A stretch of DNA of 64,000 bases from Actinocrispum wychmicini (GTDB lineage Bacteria; Actinomycetota; Actinomycetes; Mycobacteriales; Pseudonocardiaceae), in NCBI RefSeq assembly GCF_004345645.1, contig NZ_SLWS01000002.1:1054001-1118000 (forward strand), given 5' to 3'. Below, piece after piece: positions 37,156 to 46,500 of the stretch (within the stretch, counting starts at the first letter, position 1; every line of letters begins with the position of its first letter). The notes below the pieces were generated by a model. It made no database searches, had not been told where the DNA came from, and saw nothing but the letters and a program-made list of their open reading frames with translations. The position numbers and the translations under genes are program-made.

Positions 37156-38133
37156 GTGAGCGTGAGCGCACTGCGGATCGGTGTCCTGGCCTATCCAGGC
37201 TGTTTCGCGTCCGAGGTGTTCGGCATCCCCGACCTGGTGACGATGGCCACCCACATCGCTGGCCCGGATCGCGCCGGATACCAGGTGACGGTCGTCTCAC
37301 CTCGTCGGCGGGTCACCGCGTCGGGCGGTGTGCCGTTGGCCGTGACAGCGCTGCGCGAGCTTGACGTCCTGGTCGTGCCCGGCTTCGAACTCGTGCCTGG
37401 CCTCGATGTGGACGCGACCCTCGCCCGCCTCGCCCCCGAAGTCGCCGCGATCCGCGCCCACGCGGCCACCGGCAACGCCGTCGTCTCGATCTGCGTCGGC
37501 GCGTTCCTCCTCGCCCAGGCCGGACTTCTGCACCAACGCCGCGCCACGACCGCCTGGCTGTTCGCGGACGAACTGGCCCGACGCTGCCCCGACACCGAAG
37601 TCCACCCCGAACAACTGGTCGTCACGGACAAAGGTGTGACAACCACCGCGGCCTTCAGCGCCATGTACGACTTCGCCCTCGACCTGATCCGCAGGCACAG
37701 CGGCCCCCGCGTGGCACGCACGACCGCACGGATCGCGCTCGTCGACGACGCACGATCGTCCCAGACCCCGTACGTCGACGCGCAACTACTTCCACCGCCG
37801 GGCAACGAATTCTCCCACAGGGTGATGCGCCAACTCGACCAGAACCTCGCCGCCCGATACAACCTCGCGGCCCTGGCCGACACCTTCAACGTCAGCACCC
37901 GCACACTGCTACGACGGTTCGCGGACGAAACCAACCAGAGCCCCCTCGACTACCTGCAGTCCGCACGCATCCGCCGGGCACGCCACCTCCTGGAGACGAC
38001 AGACCGAACCGTCGCCAGCATCACCACCGCGGTCGGCTACCGAGACGCCAGCGCCTTCGCCGCCCTCTTCGCCAAACACACCGGCCAACGTCCACGGGAC
38101 TACCGCACGGCCTTCCGGCGCACCACCACCTGA
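37156..38133 (+). CDS. GlxA-type AraC regulator with DJ-1/PfpI domain
   Basis: A 325-residue regulator. The amidotransferase-like DJ-1/PfpI domain (about 5-175) carries the nucleophile-elbow cysteine in VSICVGAFLLAQAG. The C-terminal AraC domain (about 215-320) has two HTH motifs (LAALADTFNVSTRTLLRRF; VASITTAVGYRDASAFAALF). The start is GTG 37156 in a run of two in-frame GTGs; GGGAGGG lies upstream. GlxA-family proteins activate catabolic genes; no clear target is adjacent. Confidence 0.93.
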   Translation: MSVSALRIGVLAYPGCFASEVFGIPDLVTMATHIAGPDRAGYQVTVVSPRRRVTASGGVPLAVTALRELDVLVVPGFELVPGLDVDATLARLAPEVAAIRAHAATGNAVVSICVGAFLLAQAGLLHQRRATTAWLFADELARRCPDTEVHPEQLVVTDKGVTTTAAFSAMYDFALDLIRRHSGPRVARTTARIALVDDARSSQTPYVDAQLLPPPGNEFSHRVMRQLDQNLAARYNLAALADTFNVSTRTLLRRFADETNQSPLDYLQSARIRRARHLLETTDRTVASITTAVGYRDASAFAALFAKHTGQRPRDYRTAFRRTTT

Positions 38134-38141
38134 CGGCAGAC

Positions 38142-38158
38142 CCGGGATGGTTTCCCGG
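38142..38158 (+). terminator. Short terminator hairpin after the GlxA-type gene
   Basis: Stem CCGGGA / TCCCGG with a five-base loop, nine bases after the stop of the AraC-type gene. Confidence 0.5.
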
Positions 38159-38260
38159 ACTAAGTAGGAGCTGGCCCCCTGTTGCGGGCGGTGACCCGGC
38201 GGAAAAGTGTCGGCGACTCCGTTTTCGGACATCTGGTCGACAGTCGACAGGGGAGATTCC

Positions 38261-39301
38261 TTGCGCAGCTTCATTCGCGCGGCCGCTCGGCCCGCGCGTA
38301 ACGTTCTACTGGCCGGTCTGGTCGGGTTCGCCGTTGTCGGTGCGTCCGGCGTCGCGGTCGCCGCCAAGCCCGGCGATCACGCACCGCTCAAGCACGGACA
38401 CAAACCCGCCAAGGCCGCCAAGCGCGCGGCCGCGGACACCAACCCGGATGTGCCCACTGTGGACCGCGACTTCGGGTGTCTGATCCCGGAGGCGCCCGGC
38501 TCCGGTCCCGGCATCGGCGACGCCAGGGTGACGGTCACCGACAGGCACGATCCGCAGCCACCGGCCTCTCCTGCCGCCCAGCAGGCGGCGGACGCGAACA
38601 CGTTCACCTACAAGGTGACTCTGCTGAAGAACGCGGGCGGCGAGGACTACAAGGAGTTCAAGACCTCGAATGTGACGGTCGCGGCCGGGCAGGCCGGCGA
38701 TCCGGTGGAGTTCAAGGACATCCCCGGCGGCACGTACAAGGCGCAGGTCCAGTTGGTCAAGGACGGCAAGCCCGTCGACGGGATCGTGACGGAGAAGTCC
38801 GAACTGGACCGCTGCGGTGAGATCCAGGGCCCGGTCACCGGGCCGTTGCAGGTGTTCCAGCGGTGCGACGCGAGCAAGGGCGGCCTGCTCACCATCAGGG
38901 CGTTCGCGCGGACGGCGGAGAAGCAGGACTACACCATCACGGTCACTGGCGAGGCTGACCGGACCGAGACCCAGCTCAGCACCGGGCAGGGCGAGCAGAA
39001 CTACGGGATCCCCTACGACGAGGTCCCGTTCGCGGACGGCACCTACACCGTGCGGGTCTTCGTCAAGGGGGACACCAAGATCGACCAATCCCAAACCGTC
39101 ACAGTGGCGTGCAAGGCTTCGCACCAGCCGACCGACACCCCGACCACACCCGCGGTCTCGCCGGCCGCGAACGTGTCGGACACGCACGGGCTCGCCAACA
39201 CGGGCGCGTCGGTGCTCTGGCCGACCGTGATCGGCGTCGCCGTGCTGGCGCTGGGCGGCGTGCTGTTCGTGTTCGGCCGGCGTCGCGGGGCGGCCAAGTA
39301 G
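38261..39301 (+). CDS. LAxTG sortase-anchored surface protein
   Basis: A 346-residue exported protein. The TTG at 38261 is chosen since GGGGAG lies six bases upstream; an ATG at 38207 is in frame but has no ribosome site and adds residues before the natural n-region LRSFIRAAARPARN. The signal peptide ends near AVAAKP. The middle is a pair of beta-sandwich-like segments (YKVTLLKNAGGEDYKEF; DYTITVTGEADRTETQ) with a few cysteines. A Thr/Pro stalk leads to LANTG (311-315), a transmembrane helix and GRRRGAAK, the class E sortase signal of actinobacteria. The role is probably structural or adhesive. Confidence 0.85.
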   Translation: MRSFIRAAARPARNVLLAGLVGFAVVGASGVAVAAKPGDHAPLKHGHKPAKAAKRAAADTNPDVPTVDRDFGCLIPEAPGSGPGIGDARVTVTDRHDPQPPASPAAQQAADANTFTYKVTLLKNAGGEDYKEFKTSNVTVAAGQAGDPVEFKDIPGGTYKAQVQLVKDGKPVDGIVTEKSELDRCGEIQGPVTGPLQVFQRCDASKGGLLTIRAFARTAEKQDYTITVTGEADRTETQLSTGQGEQNYGIPYDEVPFADGTYTVRVFVKGDTKIDQSQTVTVACKASHQPTDTPTTPAVSPAANVSDTHGLANTGASVLWPTVIGVAVLALGGVLFVFGRRRGAAK

Positions 39302-39318
39302 ACCGGTGAACGACTGAT

Positions 39319-39345
39319 GGCCCGGCCGGCGACCCCGGCCGGGCC
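39319..39345. terminator. Bidirectional terminator
   Basis: A perfect 11-pair GC stem, GGCCCGGCCGG / CCGGCCGGGCC, with a five-base loop, between the surface-protein gene and the opposing AlkZ-like gene, whose stop begins at 39347. Confidence 0.85.
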
Positions 39346-39346
39346 G

Positions 39347-40495
39347 TCACGACCTCCACGAGCTGAGTGTCGCCAGCCGTCCTTGTCGGGACTTGGGGCT
39401 GTCGAGCCCACCGCTGCGGACGTCACCGAGGTGGTCACGGACGAACGTCTCGGTCTCGGTCACGGCCGCGCGCAGGGCGTCCAGGTCCTCGGGCGGTTCG
39501 AACGCCCACCACACAACCTTTTCAGTGTCCGGATCGTACTGCCAGAGCCCGACGATCCGTCCTCTGTCGACGATCGGGTGGTCCGCGAGGTACGTCGCAC
39601 CGGTCACTGGTTCACCGCCGGGCAGGACCACTTCGCCGTCGATCAACGCCTGGTGGTCGCGGCGCAGCAGCACCACCGCGTCGAAGTTGGCCAGCAGTCG
39701 GTACGTGGGCGTCGTGGGCGACTGGAAATCGCGGTACTCGTCCACCAGGTCCGCCGGCAGCAGCCCGTCACCGACGTCCACCAGTTCGAGCCCGGCGACC
39801 GCGGCTTTGGCCGCCGCCGCGGACAGTCCGCTGAACCACCGGAAGTGCGCCACGCTGGCCGGGCCGGTCCACTGGAAGTACAGCCTGGCCAGCTCGGCCC
39901 TGGCCGCTTCGTCGGTCAGGCCGGTGTCCGGCGCGTCCCACCGAACGTAGCCGTACTGCTGCTGGTCGAGTCGACCGTTGCGCGGCACTCGACGCAGTTG
40001 ACCCTTGCCCTGCAAGAATCCCAGCACAGCCGGCAGTGTGGTGGTCGCGCCACGGCGGCGGCCCTCGTCGCCCAGGTTGCGGACTTTGTCGCCCAGAACG
40101 GTCTTCAGCTGCGCGGGATCGATCGGCTCGTCGCCGACCACCTCAAGCACCGCGGTGCACAGCGAATCCACCTCGGCACGGGTGACGCCCAGCTTGCCCA
40201 GCGTCTGGATCTCGGCCTCGTTTCGGCCGACCTGGAGGGCCAGTGCGAAATGCGCGCGTGGCACGACGTAGGTGCATCCGCGGGCCGCCGGCAGTTCGTA
40301 CAGCTCCAGGTCGGCCATGGCCGCGTCGACCTCGCTGCGGGTGCTGCCGGCACGTGCCCAGAGACTGAGGTACGGGTTGGCGCCACCGACCGAACGCGCC
40401 CACCCCGCGCCGGCGAGGACGTCCGCCGGCCCGCACTTCGCCATCGTGCCGTCAAGCCCCTGCCGGTGGGCCCACCACGCGCGGATGTCACTCAT
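39347..40495 (-). CDS. Winged-helix DNA-binding protein (AlkZ/YcaQ, HTH_42-like)
   Basis: A 382-residue cytoplasmic protein. The N-terminus (ANPYLSLWARAG, YELPAARGCTYVVPRAHFALAL) and the later TGPASVAHFRWFSGLSAAAAK plus NFDAVVLLRRDHQALID fit the family that contains the interstrand-crosslink DNA glycosylases AlkZ and YcaQ. Actinomycetes have many paralogues, some of which protect against antibiotics, so a repair role is likely but not proven; the catalytic QxQ/QxD motif was not located. ATG 40493-40495 is used rather than GTG at 40528, which lies within the GATATATC element. Confidence 0.82.
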   Translation of the reverse strand: MSDIRAWWAHRQGLDGTMAKCGPADVLAGAGWARSVGGANPYLSLWARAGSTRSEVDAAMADLELYELPAARGCTYVVPRAHFALALQVGRNEAEIQTLGKLGVTRAEVDSLCTAVLEVVGDEPIDPAQLKTVLGDKVRNLGDEGRRRGATTTLPAVLGFLQGKGQLRRVPRNGRLDQQQYGYVRWDAPDTGLTDEAARAELARLYFQWTGPASVAHFRWFSGLSAAAAKAAVAGLELVDVGDGLLPADLVDEYRDFQSPTTPTYRLLANFDAVVLLRRDHQALIDGEVVLPGGEPVTGATYLADHPIVDRGRIVGLWQYDPDTEKVVWWAFEPPEDLDALRAAVTETETFVRDHLGDVRSGGLDSPKSRQGRLATLSSWRS

Positions 40496-40517
40496 GGCGG
40501 CAGTATGGTCCAACTTG

Positions 40518-40540
40518 GATATATCCACAACCGATATATC
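40518..40540. promoter_or_regulatory. Tandem GATATATC palindromes
   Basis: Two copies of the 8-base palindrome GATATATC (40518-40525 and 40533-40540; pitch 15 bases), the first extended to GGATATATCC. They are AT-rich islands in GC-rich DNA just upstream of the AlkZ-like gene. They resemble operators of PadR/ArsR-type repressors, and the AT content may also serve as a promoter. Confidence 0.45.
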
Positions 40541-43500
40541 TCAGGACCGACGTCGACGTGGCCTCCGACCTGCGAAGACCAGCAGCCCACCGAGCACCAG
40601 CAACCCGCCGGCGAGCAGCGACTGCGTGATCAGCGGGTAACCCGTGCCGGCCAGCGACGGCGGCCGGACCGGCAACGGCGGCGGCGGATTGTCCGGAGGC
40701 ACCGACGTGTCCGTACCGCAGTCGGGATCGGTCGACCCAGGCGGGCAATCCCCACCCGGGGTATCGGACGTGACCACGTTGCGGAGCCTGCGATCACCGG
40801 TCGGCGGCGACTTGACGGTCACGCTGTAGTTGACTACGGCCGACACCCCAGGACCGAGGTCGCCCTTCCAGGTGAGCTTGGGCTCGGCGTACGTCACCGT
40901 GCCCACTGTGGCCTTCGCGTCACCGCTGTACGTGGCGTCGTCGAGCACGCCACTCAGGTCGTCGGTGAAGGTGGCACCGTCCAGTGTGGTCTGACCGGTG
41001 TTCCTGACCGTCACCGTGTACTTCACGACATCACCCGGGTTGGCCGACGTCTTGTCGACGGTCTTCTTGATCTCCAACCCCGACACCGGAGTCGTCGTCG
41101 AACAATCCGGATCCGTCGACCCAGGCGGACAATCCCCACCCGGCGTCTCCGACGACACCGCATTCACCAGCTTGTGATCACCTGAGTTCGGCTTCTTCAC
41201 CTTCACGCTGTAGGTGACCGTCACCGTCCCGCCGACAGCGACATCCCCGGTCCACGTCAGCTTCGGTGCGGCATAGGTGATCGAACCAGCCGTTGCGGCA
41301 CCGTCGTTCTGATAGTCCGCGTCATCCAACACCTGTGTCAGATCATCCGTGAACGTCGCACCGGAGTATGGAGTCTGACCCGTGTTCTTCACCGTCACCG
41401 TGTACTTCACGACATCGCCCGGATTGGCGGACGCCTTGTCGACGGTCTTCTTGATCTCCAACCCTGACACCGGGGTCGTCGTCGAACAATCAGGATCTGT
41501 TGAACCTGGCGGACAATCGCCACCCGGCGTCTCCGACGACACCGCGTTCTTGAGGCGGTTGTCGCCAGGGTTGGGGTTCTTCACCTTCACGCTGTACGTG
41601 ACCGTGACCGTCTGGCCGATCGCGAGGTCGCCCGTCCAGGTCAGCTTCGGCGGCGTGTACATGACCGAACCAGCCGTCGCCGCCGCGTCATTCTGATAGT
41701 CCGCATCATCCAACACCTGCGTCAGATCATCCGTGAACGTCGCACCAGAGTACGGAGTCTGACCCGTATTCTTCACCGTCACCGTGTACTTCACCACGTC
41801 ACCAGGATTCACCGAAGACTTGTCGACAGTCTTCTTGATCTCCAGCCCGGACACCGGAGTGGTCGTCGAACAATCAGGATCCGTTGAACCCGGCGGACAA
41901 TCGCCGCCCGGCGTCTCCGACGACACCGCATTCACCAGCTTGTGATCACCAGGGTTGGGGTTCTTCACCTTCACGCTGTAGGTGACTGTCACCATCCCGC
42001 CGACAGCCACATCCCCAGACCACGTCAGCTTCGGCGCCGCATACGTGATCACACCCGCCGTCGCCGCACCATCATTCTGATAGTCCGCATCATCCAGGAC
42101 CCGGGTCAGATCATCGGTGAACGTCGCACCAGAGTACGGAGTCTGACCGGTGTTCCGCACGGTCACCGTGTACTTCACGACATCGCCTGGGTTCACCGAA
42201 GACTTGTCGACGGTCTTCTTGATCTCCAACCCCGAAACCGGCGTTGTCGTCGTACAAGCCGGGTCCTTCGACCCCGGCGGACAGTTCCCACCCGGCGTAT
42301 CCGAAGACACCACGTTGACCAGCTTGTTGTCACCTGGGTTCGGCTTCTTCACCCTCACGCTGTACGTAACCGTCACCGTTCCGCCGACCGCGACATCCCC
42401 GGTCCAGGTCAGCTTCGGCGCCGCATACGTGACCACACCTGCGGTCGCAGCACCGTCGTTCTGATAGTCGGCATCATCCAACACCTGCGTCAGATCATCC
42501 GTGAACGTCGCACCGGAATACGGCGTCTGACCGGTGTTCTTCACGGTTACCGTGTACTTCACGACATCGCCTGGATTGGCGGAGGACTTGTCGACGGTCT
42601 TCTTGATTTCCAAACCAGACACCGGAGTGGTCGTCGAACAATCAGGATCTGTTGAACCCGGCGGACAATCGCCACCCGGCGTCTCCGACGACACCGCGTT
42701 CTTGAGCCGGTTGTCGCCAGGGTTGGGGTTCTTCACCTTCACGCTGTATGTAACCGCCACCGTCCCGCCGACAGCAACATCCCCAGACCACGACAGTTTC
42801 GGCGCAACATACGTGACCACACCCGCCGTCGCCGCAACGTCGTTCTGATAGTCGGCATCGTCCAGAACCTGCGTCAAATCATCCGTGAACGTCGCACCAG
42901 AGTATGGAGTCTGGCCCGTGTTCTTGACTGTCACCGTGTACTTCACGACATCGCCCGGATTGGCCGAGGACTTGTCAACGACCTTCTTGATCTCCAGGCC
43001 GGACACCAGCGTGGTCGTCGAACAATCAGGATCCGTTGAACCCGGCGGACAATCCCCGCCCGGAGTCTTCGAGGAAACGGCGTTGATCAGCTTGTGATCG
43101 CCAGGGTTCGGGTTCTTCACCTTCACGCTGTACGTAACCGTCACCGTCCCGCCCACAGCGACATCACCAGACCACGTCAACTTCGGCGCCGCATACGTGA
43201 CCGCGCCTGCCGTCGCCACACCGTCGTTCTGATAGTCCGCATCATCCAACACCTGCGTCAAATCATCCGTGAACGTCGCACCAGAGTACGGAGTCTGACC
43301 GGTGTTCCGCACGGTCACCGTGTACTTCACCACGTCACCGGGATTCACCGACGTCTTGTCGACCGTCTTCTTGATCTCCATCCCGGACACCGGCGTTGTG
43401 GTCGTACAAGCCGGGTCCTTCGACCCCGGCGGACAGTTCCCACCCGGCGTCTCCGAAGACACCGCATTCACCAGCTTGTTGTCGCCCGGGTTCGGCTTCT

Positions 43501-46500
43501 TCACCTTCACGCTATAGGTAACCGTCACCGTCTCACCGACAGCGACATCACCTGTCCACGTCAGCTTCGGCGCCACATAGGACACAGCCCCGGCCGTTGC
43601 AGCGCCATCATTCTGGTAGTCCGCGTCATCCAGGACCTGCGTCAGATCATCCGTGAACGTCGCGCCCGTCAGCTTGGTCTGACCGGTGTTCTTCACCGTC
43701 ACCGTGTACTTGACGACATCACCCGGGTTGGCCGAGGACTTGTCAACGGTCTTCTTGATCTCCAGTCCCGCCACCGGTGTGGTTGTGGAACAGTCCGGGT
43801 TGTCCGATTCCGGCGGGCAGTTGCCGGGGGTGTTGGAGCTGACGCCGTTGCGCAGTTTGTGGTCGCCGGTGACCGGGTTCTTGACCTTGACCGAGTAGGT
43901 CAGCGTGGTCGACTGGCCCACCAGAAGGTCACCGGTCCACACCAGGTTCGGTGCGGTGAAGACGAAACCGCCGGCGACGGGCGAGGCTTTCGCGTCGTTC
44001 TGGTAGTCGGCGTCGTCGAGCACGGCGGTCAGGTCGTCGGTGACGCGCGCCGCTTCCGCGCCGACGAGGTCGATCTTTCCGGTGTTGGTCACGGTGACCG
44101 TGTAGGTGACCACGTCACCCGGATTCGCGCTTTGCTTGTCCGAGGTCTTCTTGATGGTCAGTTCTCGGCTGGGCAGGGTGGTCGTACAGTTCGGGTCGGT
44201 CGACCCCGGCGGGCAGTTGTTGCCCGGGGTGTCGGAGGTGACGACGTTGGTGAGCTTCTTGTCGCCGGGGTTGGGGTTCTTGATCTTCACCGTGTACGTG
44301 ACGGTGGCCTGCTCCCCGATGCCAAGCGGACCGTTCCAGCTCAGCTTCGGCGCGGCGTAGGACAACGTGCCGGTCGTGGCCGCGGCGTCGTTCTGGTAGT
44401 CGGCGTCGTCCAGCACCTGGGTCAGATCGTCGGTGAACGAAGCGCTGTTCTGCCTGGTCTGGCCGGTGTTCTTGACTGTGATCGTGTACTTGACCACGTC
44501 ACCCGGGTCGGCCGACTCCTTGTCCGCGACCTTCCTGATCAGCAGTCCGGACACCGGAGTCGTCGTCGAACAATCCGGATCCGTCGACCCCGGCGGACAG
44601 TTGCCACCCGGTGTGTCCGTGGAGATCGCGTTGATCAGCTTGTGGTCACCATGATTGGGGTTCTTCACCTTGACGCTGTAGGTGACCGTGACCGTCTGGC
44701 CGACAGGGATGTCCCCGACCCACGTCAGTTTCGGCGCGGCGTACGTGACCACACCTGCTGTCCCCGCGCCGTCGTTCTGATAGTCCGCATCATCCAGAAC
44801 CTGGGTCAGGTCATCGGTGAAGGTGGCCCCGGTCTGCTTCGTCTGCCCAGTGTTCTTCACGGTCACCGTGTACTTCACGACATCACCCGGGTTGGCGGAC
44901 GCCTTGTCCACCACCTTCTTGATTTCCAGGCCGGACACCGGAGTCGTCGTCGAACAATCAGGATCCGTCGAACCAGGCGGACAATCGCCACCCGGAGTAT
45001 CCGAAGACACCCCGTTGATCAGCTTGTGATCACCAGGGTTCGGATTCTTCACCTTCACGCTGTAAGTGACTGTCACCGTCCCGCCGACAGCGACATCCCC
45101 AGACCAAGTCAGCTTCGGCGCCGCGTACGTGACCGCGCCCGCCGTCGCCGCACCGTCGTTCTGGTAGTCCGCGTCGTCCAGAACCTGCGTCAAATCGTCA
45201 GTGAACGTCGCGCCAGAGTACGGCGTCTGACCGGTGTTCCGGACAGTCACCGTGTACTTCACCACGTCACCGGGATTGGCCGAAGACTTGTCGACGGACT
45301 TCTTGATCTCCAGACCAGACACGGGAGTTGTGGTCGTACAAGCCGGATCCTTCGACCCTGGCGGACAGTTCCCGCCCGGTGTGTCCGAAGACACCGCGTT
45401 GACCAGCTTGTTGTCGCCCGGGTTCGGCTTCTTCACCTTCACGCTGTAGGTGACCGTCACCGTCTGCCCGACAGGGACATCCCCACGCCAAGTCAGCTTC
45501 GGCGCCGCGTACGACACCGAGCCCACCGTTGCGGCGCCATCATTCTGATAGTCCGCGTCATCCAACACCTGCGTCAAATCGTCAGTGAACGTCGCGCCAG
45601 AATACGGCGTCTGACCCGTATTCTTCACCGTCACCGTGTACTTGACGACATCGCCCGGGTTGGCAGACGGCTTGTCCGCTACCTTCTTGATTTCCAGCCC
45701 AGACACCGGAGTCGTCGTCGAGCAGTCCGGATCCGTCGACCCAGGCGGACAATCGCCACCTGGCGTCTCCGAAGACACCGCATTGATCAGCTTGTGATCA
45801 CCGGGGTTGGGGTTCTTCACCTTCACCGAATACGTCACGGTGACCGTCTGACCTACCGCGACGTTCCCGGTCCACGTCAGCTTTGGCGGCACATAGGACA
45901 CTGCACCAACCGTTGCGGCGCCATCATTCTGATAGTCCGCGTCATCCAGAACCTGCGTCAAATCGTCCGTGAACGTCGCACCGGAATACGGAGTCTGACC
46001 GGTGTTCTTCACCGTCACCGTGTACTTCACCACGTCACCGGGATTAGCCGAAGACTTGTCGACGGACTTCTTGATCTCCAACCCGGACACCGGAGTCGTG
46101 GTCGAACAATCGGGATCCGTTGAGCCCGGCGGACAGTTCCCACCCGGGTTGTCCGAAGACACCGCGTTGACCAGCTTGTTGTTGCCAGGGTTCGGCTTCT
46201 TCACCTTCACCGAGTACGTGACCGTGACCTTCTCACCAGCGGCGAGTGAGCCCGCCCAGGTCACCTTCGGCGTCGCGTAGGACACCGTGCCGGTCGTGGC
46301 CGAAGCGTCGTTCTGGTAGTCGGCGTCGTCCAGCACCCCGGTCAGGTCGTCGACGATCTTGAGGCCGGCGGCGGTGACTCGCCCGGTGTTGGTGACGGTG
46401 ACCGTGTAGCGGACCGTGTCTCCTGGGTTCGCGGACTGCTTGTCCGCGGTTTTCTTCACCGTGTACGACGGGGCAGGCACCTTGGTGGTCACGCAGGCCG

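Noticed and set aside
43094..46123. A 1009-codon plus-strand open frame opposite the DUF11 repeats
   Set aside because: It is the repeat mirror of the minus-strand surface protein: GC-rich third positions keep the antisense frame open, its product is Arg/His/Val-rich with no domain, and it has no ribosome site.
40700..46470. Regular direct repeats that might be a CRISPR array or satellite
   Set aside because: The period is 384 bases, the repeats are wholly coding in frame for DUF11 modules, and no short repeat/unique spacer pattern exists.
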